Assembly: GCA_902168105.1 (NCBI GenBank)
Contig: CABHOY010000056.1
Location: 62,001 to 126,000, forward strand
From: an uncultured Flavihumibacter sp.
GTDB taxonomy: Bacteria > Bacteroidota > Bacteroidia > Chitinophagales > Chitinophagaceae
DNA length: 64,000 nt
Direction: 5' to 3'
Shown here in pieces: positions 50,747-59,606 of the stretch. The notes under the pieces are model-generated. The model searched no databases, was not told where the DNA came from, and saw nothing but the letters and a program-made list of their open reading frames with translations. The position numbers and the translations under genes were made by a program. Positions within the stretch are counted from its first letter, which is position 1; each line of letters begins with the position of its first letter.

Positions 50747-53465
50747 GAGCCTACTGGCCATAGTTTTATGTTGCAGTGCCGGCATTCGTGTGTCTGCTCA
50801 AACCAGAGACACCCTTGCTCCTGCGCCTGACCAGCAACCGGCGGGATTAAATTTACCATTGGGAAATTCTCAACCACAGCAATACGAAATTGCTGACATC
50901 ACTATATCCGGTACCCAATACCTGGATAAGTCGCTGCTGGTTTCCTTATCTGGCCTGAACATAGGCGACAAGATCGTTTACCCCGGCGGCGACCAGTTTG
51001 CAAAGGCCATCCAGAGCCTCTGGGGCCAGCGTTTGTTTGCTAACGTAGCCATTTATGTTACTAAAATCGAGGATGGAAAGATCTGGCTGGAAATAGACCT
51101 GCAAGAACGTCCCCGTCTGAATAACTTCGTCTTCAGAGGCGTTAAGAAATCCGAAACAGAAGAGCTGATCAAAAAAGCTGCACTGCGTAAAGGTTCCGTT
51201 GTAACTGAAAGCATGAAGCAAAATGCGATCGGCGTGATCTCCAAACATTACGCTGATAAAGGTTATCGCAACGCTGCGGTGAACATCAACGAAAGAATAG
51301 ACACCTCTCAGGTAAATGCTGCCGACCTCGTAATTACTGTTATGAAAGGCGGTAAGACCAAGGTGAATGACATCTTCGTTGTTGGTAATAACAATATCGG
51401 CGATTCAAAGGTGAAGAAGAAAATGAAAGGGACTAAGGAACGTACCCGCTTCACCCTGTATCCTGATTCTGAACCGGTGTATGCTGATTCAGCTGACCTG
51501 CAGGAGAACTATTGGAAGACTTTCGGTTTCCTCTATCCATCCCGCACTCTCGATCAACTGGACCCCTACTTCCGTTTCAAACTGTTCTCTTCCGCGAAAT
51601 TCAATGAAGGAAAGTATGCAGAAGACAAAGAAAAAGTAATTTCCTATTATAATACCCAGGGTTATCGTGATGCCGTGCTGGTAAGGGATACTGTTTATGG
51701 TTCCCGTAATGGTGGCGTGAATGTGAGCATGGAGATTAATGAAGGTAAAAAATATTACTTCGGTAACATTACCTGGAAAGGTAACTCCCGCTATAACGAC
51801 TCCCTGCTGACCCGCGTACTGGGTATCAAGAAAGGAGATGTTTACAACCAGGAATTACTGCAGAAACGTTTATTATCTTCCGAAGGTGGTGACATCGGCG
51901 GTATGTATATGGACTTCGGTTACCTGTTCTTCCGTGCCGATCCTGTGGAAATTGGAATCCACGGTGATACGATCGACTACGAGGTAAGGATCTCTGAAGG
52001 TCCGCAGGCAACTATCAAGGAAGTACGTATTGCCGGTAACGAAAAAACCAACGAGCACGTAATTCGTCGTGAGCTGCGTACACTGCCAGGTGAAAAGTTC
52101 AGCCGTACAGACCTGATCCGTTCCAACAGGGAGATCGCGAACCTCGGTTTCTTCAACCCTGAGAAAATAGGTATGGACCCTGTGCCTAATGTGCAGGATG
52201 GAACTGTGGATATTAATTATACCGTAGAAGAAAAGGCCAATGACCAGCTGGAACTTTCTGCAGGCTGGGGCGGTTATATCGGTCTGACCGGTACGCTCGG
52301 TGTAACGTTCAACAACTTCTCCCTGCGTAACATCTTTAATAAACAAACATGGGATCCTTTACCAAGTGGCGACGGACAGAAATTATCTGTACGTGTGTCT
52401 TCCAATGGTAAAGCATACCGCTCATATAACTTCTCTTTCACCGAACCATGGTTGGGAGGTAAAAAGCGTAACCAGTTCTCCGTTAGCTTCTATAGCAGCT
52501 ACCAGAATCCGAACGCTTATTCAGCATATATATATGGTAGCACCCTTTCTAACAATGCATACTTTAAAGTATTGGGTGGATCCGTATCACTGGGTAAACA
52601 GCTGAAATGGCCGGATGACTATTTCACCCTGATCTATTCAGTGAACTATCAGCAGTATAAACTGAAGAACTATAACTATTTCAATATCCCTGGTTTCTCC
52701 AGCGGTACTTCTAATAACGTCAACCTGAAGTTAACACTGGCCCGTTCATCTGTGAACCAGCAGATCTATCCAAGCAGTGGTTCCAACTTCCTGTTGTCCG
52801 GACAGTTCACTCCTCCGTACTCCTTATTTAACCCAAGCAGGGATTATAAACTGGAGTCTATCAGTGATCAGTTCAGTTTCATCGAGTACCAGAAATATCG
52901 TTTCAATGCGGAATGGTATGTGCCTTTGACTAAGCCTCAGGGTTCTGACAACAAGGTATTTGTATTGAAAGTAGCTGCTAAATTCGGTTACATCGGCCGG
53001 TACGACAATCGTACAACATTGTCACCGTTTGGCCGTTTTGAATTGGGGGGTGATGGTCTGAGTAACTTTGCGATCTACGACCGTGATATCATCTCCCAGA
53101 GAGGTTATCCGGTATACTATACCTCCGATCCTAAACAGAACCAGGAAACCGGTCAGCCAACAGGTTATGAAGGCTTCACTGTTTTCAACAAATACATCAT
53201 GGAGTTACGTTATCCATTCAGTCTGAACCCGAGCTCTACCATCTTTGGTCTGGCGTTCATAGAAGCGGCTAACGGTTACAGGGATGTGAAAGACTACAAT
53301 CCGTTCAGGTTGCGTCGTTCAGCAGGTCTGGGTATGCGTTTCTACCTGCCGATGTTTGGTCTGCTTGGATTTGACTATGGTATCGGCTTCGATCGTATCC
53401 AATCTGGCAATGGTCTGAAAGATGCTGCTAAGTTCACCTTCATGCTTGGCTTCGAACCGGAATAA
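50727..53465 (+). CDS. bamA: Outer membrane protein assembly factor BamA
   Basis: Core of the outer-membrane protein insertion machine, about 912 aa. A signal peptide precedes a string of POTRA domains (about residues 55-445) including 'QYEIADITISGTQYLDKSLLVSLSGLNIGD', and a 16-strand barrel (about 500-912) carries the conserved 'SAGWGGYIGLTGTLGVTFNNFSLRN' entry. ATG 50727 (MKKLFPKSL) is chosen: TTG 50697 would extend into uppS and precede the signal peptide. uppS upstream and two ompH genes downstream are the usual partners. Confidence 0.95.
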   Translation: MKKLFPKSLLAIVLCCSAGIRVSAQTRDTLAPAPDQQPAGLNLPLGNSQPQQYEIADITISGTQYLDKSLLVSLSGLNIGDKIVYPGGDQFAKAIQSLWGQRLFANVAIYVTKIEDGKIWLEIDLQERPRLNNFVFRGVKKSETEELIKKAALRKGSVVTESMKQNAIGVISKHYADKGYRNAAVNINERIDTSQVNAADLVITVMKGGKTKVNDIFVVGNNNIGDSKVKKKMKGTKERTRFTLYPDSEPVYADSADLQENYWKTFGFLYPSRTLDQLDPYFRFKLFSSAKFNEGKYAEDKEKVISYYNTQGYRDAVLVRDTVYGSRNGGVNVSMEINEGKKYYFGNITWKGNSRYNDSLLTRVLGIKKGDVYNQELLQKRLLSSEGGDIGGMYMDFGYLFFRADPVEIGIHGDTIDYEVRISEGPQATIKEVRIAGNEKTNEHVIRRELRTLPGEKFSRTDLIRSNREIANLGFFNPEKIGMDPVPNVQDGTVDINYTVEEKANDQLELSAGWGGYIGLTGTLGVTFNNFSLRNIFNKQTWDPLPSGDGQKLSVRVSSNGKAYRSYNFSFTEPWLGGKKRNQFSVSFYSSYQNPNAYSAYIYGSTLSNNAYFKVLGGSVSLGKQLKWPDDYFTLIYSVNYQQYKLKNYNYFNIPGFSSGTSNNVNLKLTLARSSVNQQIYPSSGSNFLLSGQFTPPYSLFNPSRDYKLESISDQFSFIEYQKYRFNAEWYVPLTKPQGSDNKVFVLKVAAKFGYIGRYDNRTTLSPFGRFELGGDGLSNFAIYDRDIISQRGYPVYYTSDPKQNQETGQPTGYEGFTVFNKYIMELRYPFSLNPSSTIFGLAFIEAANGYRDVKDYNPFRLRRSAGLGMRFYLPMFGLLGFDYGIGFDRIQSGNGLKDAAKFTFMLGFEPE

Positions 53466-53659
53466 TAGATGCCTGATCGGCCGGTTTACTACGATGTGTT
53501 AAATGACTACCTGGTAGTCAATGGATAAGAAAGGATCAGGAAGCAGAAGGATATGGACATAAAGTAGTAGATGGGAATGATGTTTGAATAAATTATAAAT
53601 TATATATTGCGAATTCGAACATTGGTTCCAAATTGGCAGGTAATTTGAAAACGAGAAAT

Positions 53660-54190
53660 ATGAAAAAAATATCCCTCATAGCCGCCGTTCTGTTCAGTTG
53701 CACATTCACGGCTTTTGCACAGCGTTACTGTGTAATAGATACAAAATACATCCTGGACAATGTGCCTGACTACAAGGAAGCACAGACAAAACTGGATGCG
53801 GTGGCTGAACAATGGCAGAAAGAAATAGATGCCAAATTCCTGGAAGTTGATAAGATGTATAAGTCTTATCAGGCGGAACAGGTAATGTTAACAGAAGAAT
53901 TGAAGCACAAGCGCGAAGATGAAATAGTGGCGAAAGAGAAAGAAGCTAAGGACCTGCAGAAGAAGCGCTTCGGATATGAAGGAGATCTTTTCAAGAAACG
54001 CGAGGAACTGGTGAAGCCCGTTCAGGATAAAGTCTACAATGCTGTGCAGAAATTAGCTGCTTCAAGAATGTATGATTTCGTACTGGATAAATCGGGAGGT
54101 ATCACAGTGATCTTCTCTGATCCGAAACTGGATAAGAGCGATGACATTTTACGCTCTCTGGGTATCAAGAAAGGCACAGCAGGCGAGTAA
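53660..54190 (+). CDS. OmpH (Skp-like) periplasmic chaperone, first copy
   Basis: Periplasmic chaperone of 176 aa. After a signal peptide (MKKISLIAAVLFSCTFTAFA) comes 'RYCVIDTKYILDNVPDYKEAQTKLD', then long charged helices ('EDEIVAKEKEAKDLQKKRFGYEGDLFKKREELVKPVQDKV') that form the Skp-type tentacles, and a C-terminal strand region. Skp/OmpH proteins escort unfolded outer-membrane proteins to BamA, which lies upstream. ATG 53660 is used. A second ompH follows. Confidence 0.92.
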   Translation: MKKISLIAAVLFSCTFTAFAQRYCVIDTKYILDNVPDYKEAQTKLDAVAEQWQKEIDAKFLEVDKMYKSYQAEQVMLTEELKHKREDEIVAKEKEAKDLQKKRFGYEGDLFKKREELVKPVQDKVYNAVQKLAASRMYDFVLDKSGGITVIFSDPKLDKSDDILRSLGIKKGTAGE

Positions 54191-54252
54191 TCTTTAAACC
54201 ATTTTATAACCTTAGTTTTAGTATTAAAAGTTTTTTAAACACAGACAACATC

Positions 54253-54762
54253 ATGAAGAAGTATGTAATTATTGCTTTCGTGGCAGTTTCAGGATTGTTC
54301 AGCGTAAATGCAATGGCTCAGTCCAAAGTTGGACATATTAACGCACAAGCTCTGATTGAGTCTATGCCGGAAGCACAGACTGCACAGAAAACACTGCAGC
54401 AGTTTGCTGAGGAACTGGATAAAGATGGTAAAGGGCTGATTGAAGAATACCAGAAGAAACTTTCCGAATTCGATAAAGGTGCAGCAACGATGACTGATAA
54501 CATCAAGGAGATCAAAACTAAAGAGATCCAGACTGCACAGAAAAACATCCAGGACTATCAGGAGTCTGCACAGCAGAAAATCGAAGCAAAACGTGGTGAG
54601 ATCCTGAAACCGATCTACGACAAAGCACGTAAAGCAATCGAAGATGTAGCTAAAGAAAAAGGCTACGGTTATGTATTGGATAGCTCAGCAGGCGTATTGC
54701 TGGTATCACCTGCAAGTGACGACCTGGCGCCAGCTGTTAAGACGAAACTGGGTATCAAATAA
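54253..54762 (+). CDS. OmpH (Skp-like) periplasmic chaperone, second copy
   Basis: Paralogue of the preceding gene, 169 aa, with a signal peptide (ends 'SVNAMA') and 'VGHINAQALIESMPEAQTAQKTLQQF', then a helical coiled-coil section and a C-terminal 'YGYVLDSSAGVLLVSPASDDL'. Tandem ompH copies after bamA are common in Bacteroidota. It is followed by a strong terminator, marking the end of the envelope operon. Confidence 0.93.
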   Translation: MKKYVIIAFVAVSGLFSVNAMAQSKVGHINAQALIESMPEAQTAQKTLQQFAEELDKDGKGLIEEYQKKLSEFDKGAATMTDNIKEIKTKEIQTAQKNIQDYQESAQQKIEAKRGEILKPIYDKARKAIEDVAKEKGYGYVLDSSAGVLLVSPASDDLAPAVKTKLGIK

Positions 54763-54795
54763 TTATAATTATACCACAGGTAATAAACTTAATAG

Positions 54796-54829
54796 ATCTG
54801 CCCCGGGGTCTCCGGGGCAGATTTTTTTA
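54796..54829 (+). terminator. Terminator after the second ompH
   Basis: Perfect 11-bp stem ATCTGCCCCGG / CCGGGGCAGAT with a 5-nt loop and a T run. Confidence 0.95.
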
Positions 54830-54859
54830 GAAAACACTTTACTATTTGAGAATTTTCCC

Positions 54860-54867
54860 TACCTTTG
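54860..54867 (+). promoter_or_regulatory. -7 promoter box TACCTTTG of rpmH
   Basis: Exact TAnnTTTG match 75 nt before the rpmH start, just after the ompH terminator. Confidence 0.5.
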
Positions 54868-54942
54868 CCTTCCGTTTTAAAAACAGGATTCCGCAACACG
54901 GGATAGTGTTTAGTATAGTACAGGTAAAAACAAAATATTAAA

Positions 54943-55098
54943 ATGAAACGTACTTTTCAACCGCATAACAGACGCAGAAAGAGCGTTCATGGTTTTAGAA
55001 AGAGAATGGAAACTGCTAACGGCCGTAAAGTATTAGCTTCCCGCAGAGCTAAAGGACGTAAGAAATTAACTGTTTCTGACGAGCGGAAGCTGAAATAG
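54943..55098 (+). CDS. rpmH: 50S ribosomal protein L34
   Basis: Small basic ribosomal protein of 51 aa, 'MKRTFQPHNRRRKSVHGFRK' with the classic L34 start. It ends 'RRAKGRKKLTVSDERKLK', slightly longer than the 44-46 aa common in other phyla. The order rpmH-rnpA-yidD downstream is the conserved bacterial cluster, here without oxaA/yidC next to it. Confidence 0.97.
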   Translation: MKRTFQPHNRRRKSVHGFRKRMETANGRKVLASRRAKGRKKLTVSDERKLK

Positions 55099-55203
55099 GA
55101 GAGAGCCGCTGCATAACTGCTTAGCCTTGTGCTGGCAGACTTTAAGGCTGGTTCTTGATAGAACAGAAATGTATCGATATTGGGTTGATAAATCAGACTT
55201 GCC

Positions 55204-55593
55204 ATAAAAACTTATTCTTTTAACAAGGAAGAAAGGTTAAAAAGCAGAAAACTCATTGAAACGCTTTTTCGGGAAGGAAAAGCGTTTTCTGTTTTTCCCT
55301 ACCGCGTAATTTATATGCCGGTAGATCAACCTGCTAATAAATACCCCGTACAGGCAGGTTTTACTGCTTCTACGAAGAAGTTCCCGCATGCGGTGGACCG
55401 GAACCGCGTAAAACGTCTTACGCGGGAATGCTGGCGCCTGCAAAAGCAGGAATTCTATGACGTACTGCAACAACACTCCAAACAGCTGGCTATCTTCTTT
55501 ATTTATACCGACAAGAAAATAGCCCCCTACGCCACCCTGCACCACAAAATTTCGGTAATTTTAAAGAAGCTGGAAAAAGAAGTCGTGCAATAA
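55204..55593 (+). CDS. rnpA: Ribonuclease P protein component
   Basis: Protein subunit of RNase P, which trims tRNA 5' ends with the RNA subunit; about 129 aa. Homology begins with 'TYSFNKEERLKSRKLIETLFREGKAFSVFP' and the RNR signature 'AVDRNRVKRLTRECWRLQ' follows. No ATG, GTG or TTG exists in this frame before the ATG at 55315, which would drop the conserved first 37 residues. The likely start is a non-standard codon, ATA at 55204 (one base from ATG, followed by KTYSF), or a codon near it; the frame opens at 55192. A sequencing error is the main alternative. Its stop overlaps the yidD ATG (TAATG). Confidence 0.9.
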   Translation: MKTYSFNKEERLKSRKLIETLFREGKAFSVFPYRVIYMPVDQPANKYPVQAGFTASTKKFPHAVDRNRVKRLTRECWRLQKQEFYDVLQQHSKQLAIFFIYTDKKIAPYATLHHKISVILKKLEKEVVQ

Positions 55594-55820
55594 TGAAAGT
55601 CTTCCAATATTTAAGTTACCCGTTCATTTGGCTCATCAGGATCTACCAATGGGGCATCTCTCCCTTGCTGGGTAATAAATGCCGCTATACCCCCACCTGC
55701 TCGCAATATGGTGTGGAAGCCCTGCAAAAACACGGGCTGATCAAAGGCGGCTACCTGACCATCAAACGGATACTGTCCTGCAACCCCTGGGGCGGACATG
55801 GGCACGATCCTGTACCCTGA
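55593..55820 (+). CDS. yidD: Membrane protein insertion efficiency factor YidD
   Basis: Small membrane-associated protein of 75 aa that helps insertion of inner-membrane proteins with YidC. Family hallmarks: 'SYPFIWLIRIYQWGISPLLGNKCRYTPTCSQYGVEALQKHG' and 'RILSCNPWGGHGHDPVP' (three conserved Cys). It overlaps rnpA by one base, so translation is coupled. Confidence 0.95.
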   Translation: MKVFQYLSYPFIWLIRIYQWGISPLLGNKCRYTPTCSQYGVEALQKHGLIKGGYLTIKRILSCNPWGGHGHDPVP

Positions 55821-55971
55821 ACCCGGAAACGACCCCACTGGAACTTTTACCCGGACTGACAGGCGGAAGACTGGCATTTATTAGGATAGATCCCAATGTT
55901 TAACAGTTTATGTTTAATAGATTAAGTAAATTTCACACCAGAAGATTATTCTCATACTAACTGAATGACCT

Positions 55972-57639
55972 ATGCGTGCATTTTTTCGTAGAAAAAGAAG
56001 GATAGTGCTGGTATTGGTACTGCTGGTGGCCGGCGGTATGAGTATCATGGCTTATAACGAGAAGGACAAGTACTTCGAAATAGCCAAGAACCTCGACATT
56101 TTCGCTGCCTTTTACCGGGAGCTCAATACCTACTACGTGGATGAACTGCCTCCCGAAAAACTGATGCATAAGGGCATAGACGCCATGCTGGAAGAAACTG
56201 ATCCATATACGGACTTTATTCCCGAAGAAAATCTGGACGAGCTGAAGTTTATGGCTACCGGCAGATATGGAGGAGTCGGGGTTTCTGTGAATACCGACAG
56301 CGAACGCACCGTTATCACTGATGTATATGAAGGCAGCCCTATGGATAAAGCCGGTGTGAAACCTGGCGATATTATCCTGTCCTTGGATGGAAAAGCCACT
56401 AAGGGAATGGAGCAGGAAGAGATCAGCCGGGTACTGAAAGGCACACCCGGTTCCACACTTGAAATGGTGACCAAACATCCGGTTACAGGTGCGGAAAGCA
56501 ATAAAAAGATCGTCAGGGAAGAAATAAATGTAAGGGCGGTGAGTTTCTCCGGTATCACCGGTAGTGATATTGGTTATATCAGGATGACACAATTCACCGA
56601 GAACAGCGGGGAACTGGTGCAGAGTGCTTTTGAAGAACTGAAGAAACAATACCCCACTATGAAAGGGCTGATCCTGGACCTTAGAGGTAACCCCGGTGGC
56701 CTGCTGGATGAAGCCGTAGCTGTGGCAAACATCTTTGTTGACAAGAACAAGCTGATTGTCAGCACAAAAGGAAAAGTAAAAAGCTGGGACCGGGAATATA
56801 AAACGGAGGGACCGGCTGTGGACGCTCACATCCCGCTGGTGGTCCTGACCAACCGCTCGTCTGCTTCAGCTTCCGAAATAGTGGCTGGGGCCATTCAGGA
56901 CCTCGACAGAGGCGTTATTATCGGTCAGCGCTCTTTTGGTAAGGGACTGGTGCAAACCACCCGTCCGTTGCCTTATAATGCAAAACTGAAAGTCACCACC
57001 GCTAAATACTATACTCCAAGCGGACGCTGTATACAGGCTATAGATTATTCTCACAGGAATAGTGACGGCGAAGTTGAATCCATGCCTGACTCCCTCCGCC
57101 GCTCTTTCAGTACGGTAGCTGGCCGTAAGGTGAAAGATGGAGGTGGTATTGAGCCGGATGATGCGGTAGATCCTACCTTACTCAGCCAGGTAGCCATCAC
57201 CCTGCTGCGCAAACAATACATTTTTGACTACGCTACCCAATATTATTACAGCCATCCTAAAATATCCGCCGCCAATAAATTTGTGCTCAGCGAAGAAGAT
57301 TTCGGGGACTTCCTGAAATACCTGGATGGCCGCAATTACAACTATAAAACACGTAGTGAAGAGGCCCTGGAAGGCTTCCAGGCAACCGCCAGGAAAGAAA
57401 AGTACTACGATGCCGTGGCAAAGGAATTTGAAGCCCTGCAGGCAAAAATGAAACACGATAAGAAACAGGACCTGCTAAAAAATAAACAGGAGATCAAACG
57501 CCTGCTGGAAGAAGAGATCGCCAACCGTTACTATATGCAGCGCGGGCGTATCGAAAAATCTTTGTCCAATGATAATGAGGTAAATGAGGCAATTACGGTA
57601 TTACATGCACCGGAACGCTACCAGCAATTATTAAAATAG
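55972..57639 (+). CDS. S41 family C-terminal processing peptidase
   Basis: Periplasmic, membrane-anchored serine protease of 555 aa (Ctp family). An N-terminal membrane helix (about 8-28) precedes the PDZ domain (about residues 85-165, 'GRYGGVGVSVNTDSERTVITDVYEGSPMDKAGVKPGDIIL') and the S41 domain with catalytic Ser in 'NRSSASASEIVAGAIQDLDRG' and Lys in 'GQRSFGKGLVQ'. The C-terminal 150 residues are helical and charged. It cleaves C-terminal tails of periplasmic proteins. No substrate is evident. It is followed by a terminator. Confidence 0.94.
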   Translation: MRAFFRRKRRIVLVLVLLVAGGMSIMAYNEKDKYFEIAKNLDIFAAFYRELNTYYVDELPPEKLMHKGIDAMLEETDPYTDFIPEENLDELKFMATGRYGGVGVSVNTDSERTVITDVYEGSPMDKAGVKPGDIILSLDGKATKGMEQEEISRVLKGTPGSTLEMVTKHPVTGAESNKKIVREEINVRAVSFSGITGSDIGYIRMTQFTENSGELVQSAFEELKKQYPTMKGLILDLRGNPGGLLDEAVAVANIFVDKNKLIVSTKGKVKSWDREYKTEGPAVDAHIPLVVLTNRSSASASEIVAGAIQDLDRGVIIGQRSFGKGLVQTTRPLPYNAKLKVTTAKYYTPSGRCIQAIDYSHRNSDGEVESMPDSLRRSFSTVAGRKVKDGGGIEPDDAVDPTLLSQVAITLLRKQYIFDYATQYYYSHPKISAANKFVLSEEDFGDFLKYLDGRNYNYKTRSEEALEGFQATARKEKYYDAVAKEFEALQAKMKHDKKQDLLKNKQEIKRLLEEEIANRYYMQRGRIEKSLSNDNEVNEAITVLHAPERYQQLLK

Positions 57640-57656
57640 TATTATCTTTTAGGTAT

Positions 57657-57708
57657 AAATAGCCCATGAACAGAATGAATAGGGTCTGTTTATGGGCTAT
57701 TTTTTTTG
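57657..57708 (+). terminator. Terminator after the S41 peptidase
   Basis: Stem of 57657-57674 with 57685-57702 (AAATAGCCCAT with ATGGGCTATTT, then AACAGA with TCTGTT, one G/T offset) followed by T run, 17 nt after the stop. Confidence 0.88.
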
Positions 57709-57811
57709 TCAGGCATACGACCCTTTAGAAGATCCGTCACTTAGTTAATTGAATGATAACATAACAAGCAGGTCATTATCAATAATTTTACGCCTTTCCG
57801 CTAAGAACGAG

Positions 57812-58483
57812 ATGTATGAAATCCAACATATAGATCCTGTTGTATGGGAAGCTTGCAAAGCCGGAGACAAAGGCGCCTATGCGAATATCTATAGACTGTA
57901 CTACCCACGTCTATACAACTATGGGCGCAAACTAACGGACAACGCCGTCCTGATCGAAGACAGCATACAGGAGATCTTCGTGCGTTTCTGGATGAACCGG
58001 GAGCAGATGGCTGCTGTCAGGGAGTTCAGAGGTTATCTCTTTGTCTCTTTCCGTCACTGCCTGTTGCGGTTATTATCGCAACATAGAAAGTTACAGGAAG
58101 ACCTGCCGGATGACGAGCAATACGTATTTGTGCTGGAGATGTCGGCAGAACAACAACGCCTGGCAAAAGAAGAACAGCATGAACAACTACTGGCACTGAA
58201 AAGTGCCATGAACCAGCTCACTCCAAGACAAAAAGAAGCGATCTTCTTCCGCTTCTATGAAAACATGGAATATGAAGAGATCGCAGCGATCCTGCAGATC
58301 TCAGTAAAGGCCACTTATAAACTGATGGCGCGCGCGATCGATGTATTGCGCAATGCTTACCGTACCATGCCTTTAGTACCCGCCCTGATGACGCTGGCTA
58401 CACTCGCCGCCGCGTTAGGCAGTCTGCAATTATCGATTGTTATCCTCGGAACGACTGCTTATTCAAATATTGACCTTTTTTAA
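57812..58483 (+). CDS. ECF-type sigma factor, SusCD-linked
   Basis: Sigma-70 family factor of 223 aa. Region 2 is at about residues 20-90 ('GAYANIYRLYYPRLYNYGRKL', 'RGYLFVSFRHCLLRLL') and region 4 at about 135-190 ('LTPRQKEAIFFRFYENMEYEEIAAILQISVKATYKLMARAIDVL'). A hydrophobic C-terminal tail (about 195-215) is unusual for a soluble sigma factor but known in Bacteroidota ECF members. ATG 57812 is preferred over TTG 57749. It opens a sigma-FecR-SusC-SusD unit and is probably released by the FecR protein next to it. Confidence 0.9.
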   Translation: MYEIQHIDPVVWEACKAGDKGAYANIYRLYYPRLYNYGRKLTDNAVLIEDSIQEIFVRFWMNREQMAAVREFRGYLFVSFRHCLLRLLSQHRKLQEDLPDDEQYVFVLEMSAEQQRLAKEEQHEQLLALKSAMNQLTPRQKEAIFFRFYENMEYEEIAAILQISVKATYKLMARAIDVLRNAYRTMPLVPALMTLATLAAALGSLQLSIVILGTTAYSNIDLF

Positions 58484-58548
58484 AAAAAGTTTCTCCCTCA
58501 TGGGGTAAAATACATGCTGCCATGCTCCTGTAGTTGTAACAGGCAAAA

Positions 58549-59595
58549 ATGGAGCAACCTAAAAACTACGCAACTTATACAACGAACGATTTTATTGCGG
58601 ATGATGCATTCTTGAAATGGGTAAAACATCCCGATGCTACCAGTGATGCATGGTGGCAGGCATGGCTCGCCGCCCATCCGCATAAAAGGCAGCAGGTTGA
58701 CGAGGCCCGGGCCTTTATCAGCCGCCTGCAATTTGAAGAACAGTTGCCCGATCAGGATGCCATCGCTGCATCATTGGTACATAGCCTGTTACTGATCGAA
58801 GCTGCTGAAAGGCAGGTATTACCGGAAAAACAGGTACGTCCTGTCAGAAAACTTTTCTGGTGGGCCGCTGCAGCAGCTGTTATGGTGGGCGTAATAATGG
58901 CAGCTAAGTATTTTTTGCTGATGCCCCCGGCAATGACAATCATAAAAGGATATGCTGAAGGTGTAAAGACCGTACAGTTGCCCGATAGTTCGATTGTAAG
59001 ACTGAACGCAGGCGCAGAGCTCTCATTCCGTAGTAATTGGGCTTCCGGCGCTAATCGTGAGATCTGGTTACAGGGCGAAGCCTTTTTTGATATTAAACCA
59101 TCTCCGGCCGGTGTCCGTGCAGCAAATGAATTTGTTGTACACAGCGGTAATGTACTGATCGATGTATTAGGTACGTCATTCAATGTAAGAGAAGGCGCTG
59201 CTGCCACAACGGTAACATTGAATACAGGTAAGATCAAACTTAGCTTCAAAGATCTGCCGGAAACGCCGTTCATACTCAACCCTGGAGACTTTGTACAATA
59301 TCGTACTGCTAGCAATAAGATCATCAGAAAGAAAGTAAATCCTACACTATATGCTGTCTGGAAGGAAGAGCGGCAATACCTGGAAAAAGTAACCTTACAG
59401 GAAATTGCCTACTATATTGAAGATACCTATAGCTATCACGTGAAGATCAGCGATGCCAGACTGGCTAAGCAACAATTGTCAGGAGGCCTGCAGGTCAAAG
59501 ATGAAGCTTCACTGTTGGAAACATTATCATTTGCATTGAACCTGAAGATAGAAAGGAAAGCAGATTCACTTTTTATACAATCCAGTAACCAATAA
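58549..59595 (+). CDS. FecR-family anti-sigma factor
   Basis: Membrane protein of 348 aa that holds the ECF sigma factor inactive until the outer-membrane receptor signals. It has a cytoplasmic N-terminal part (1-95, DUF4880-like), one transmembrane helix (about residues 103-122, 'LFWWAAAAAVMVGVIMAAKYF') and the periplasmic FecR domain ('EGVKTVQLPDSSIVRLNAGAELSF', 'REIWLQGEAFFDIK'). A DUF4974 secretin-like C-terminal domain (about 265-345) follows. Adjacent ECF and SusC genes support this role. Confidence 0.92.
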   Translation: MEQPKNYATYTTNDFIADDAFLKWVKHPDATSDAWWQAWLAAHPHKRQQVDEARAFISRLQFEEQLPDQDAIAASLVHSLLLIEAAERQVLPEKQVRPVRKLFWWAAAAAVMVGVIMAAKYFLLMPPAMTIIKGYAEGVKTVQLPDSSIVRLNAGAELSFRSNWASGANREIWLQGEAFFDIKPSPAGVRAANEFVVHSGNVLIDVLGTSFNVREGAAATTVTLNTGKIKLSFKDLPETPFILNPGDFVQYRTASNKIIRKKVNPTLYAVWKEERQYLEKVTLQEIAYYIEDTYSYHVKISDARLAKQQLSGGLQVKDEASLLETLSFALNLKIERKADSLFIQSSNQ

Positions 59596-59606
59596 AATTA
59601 TCAGAA

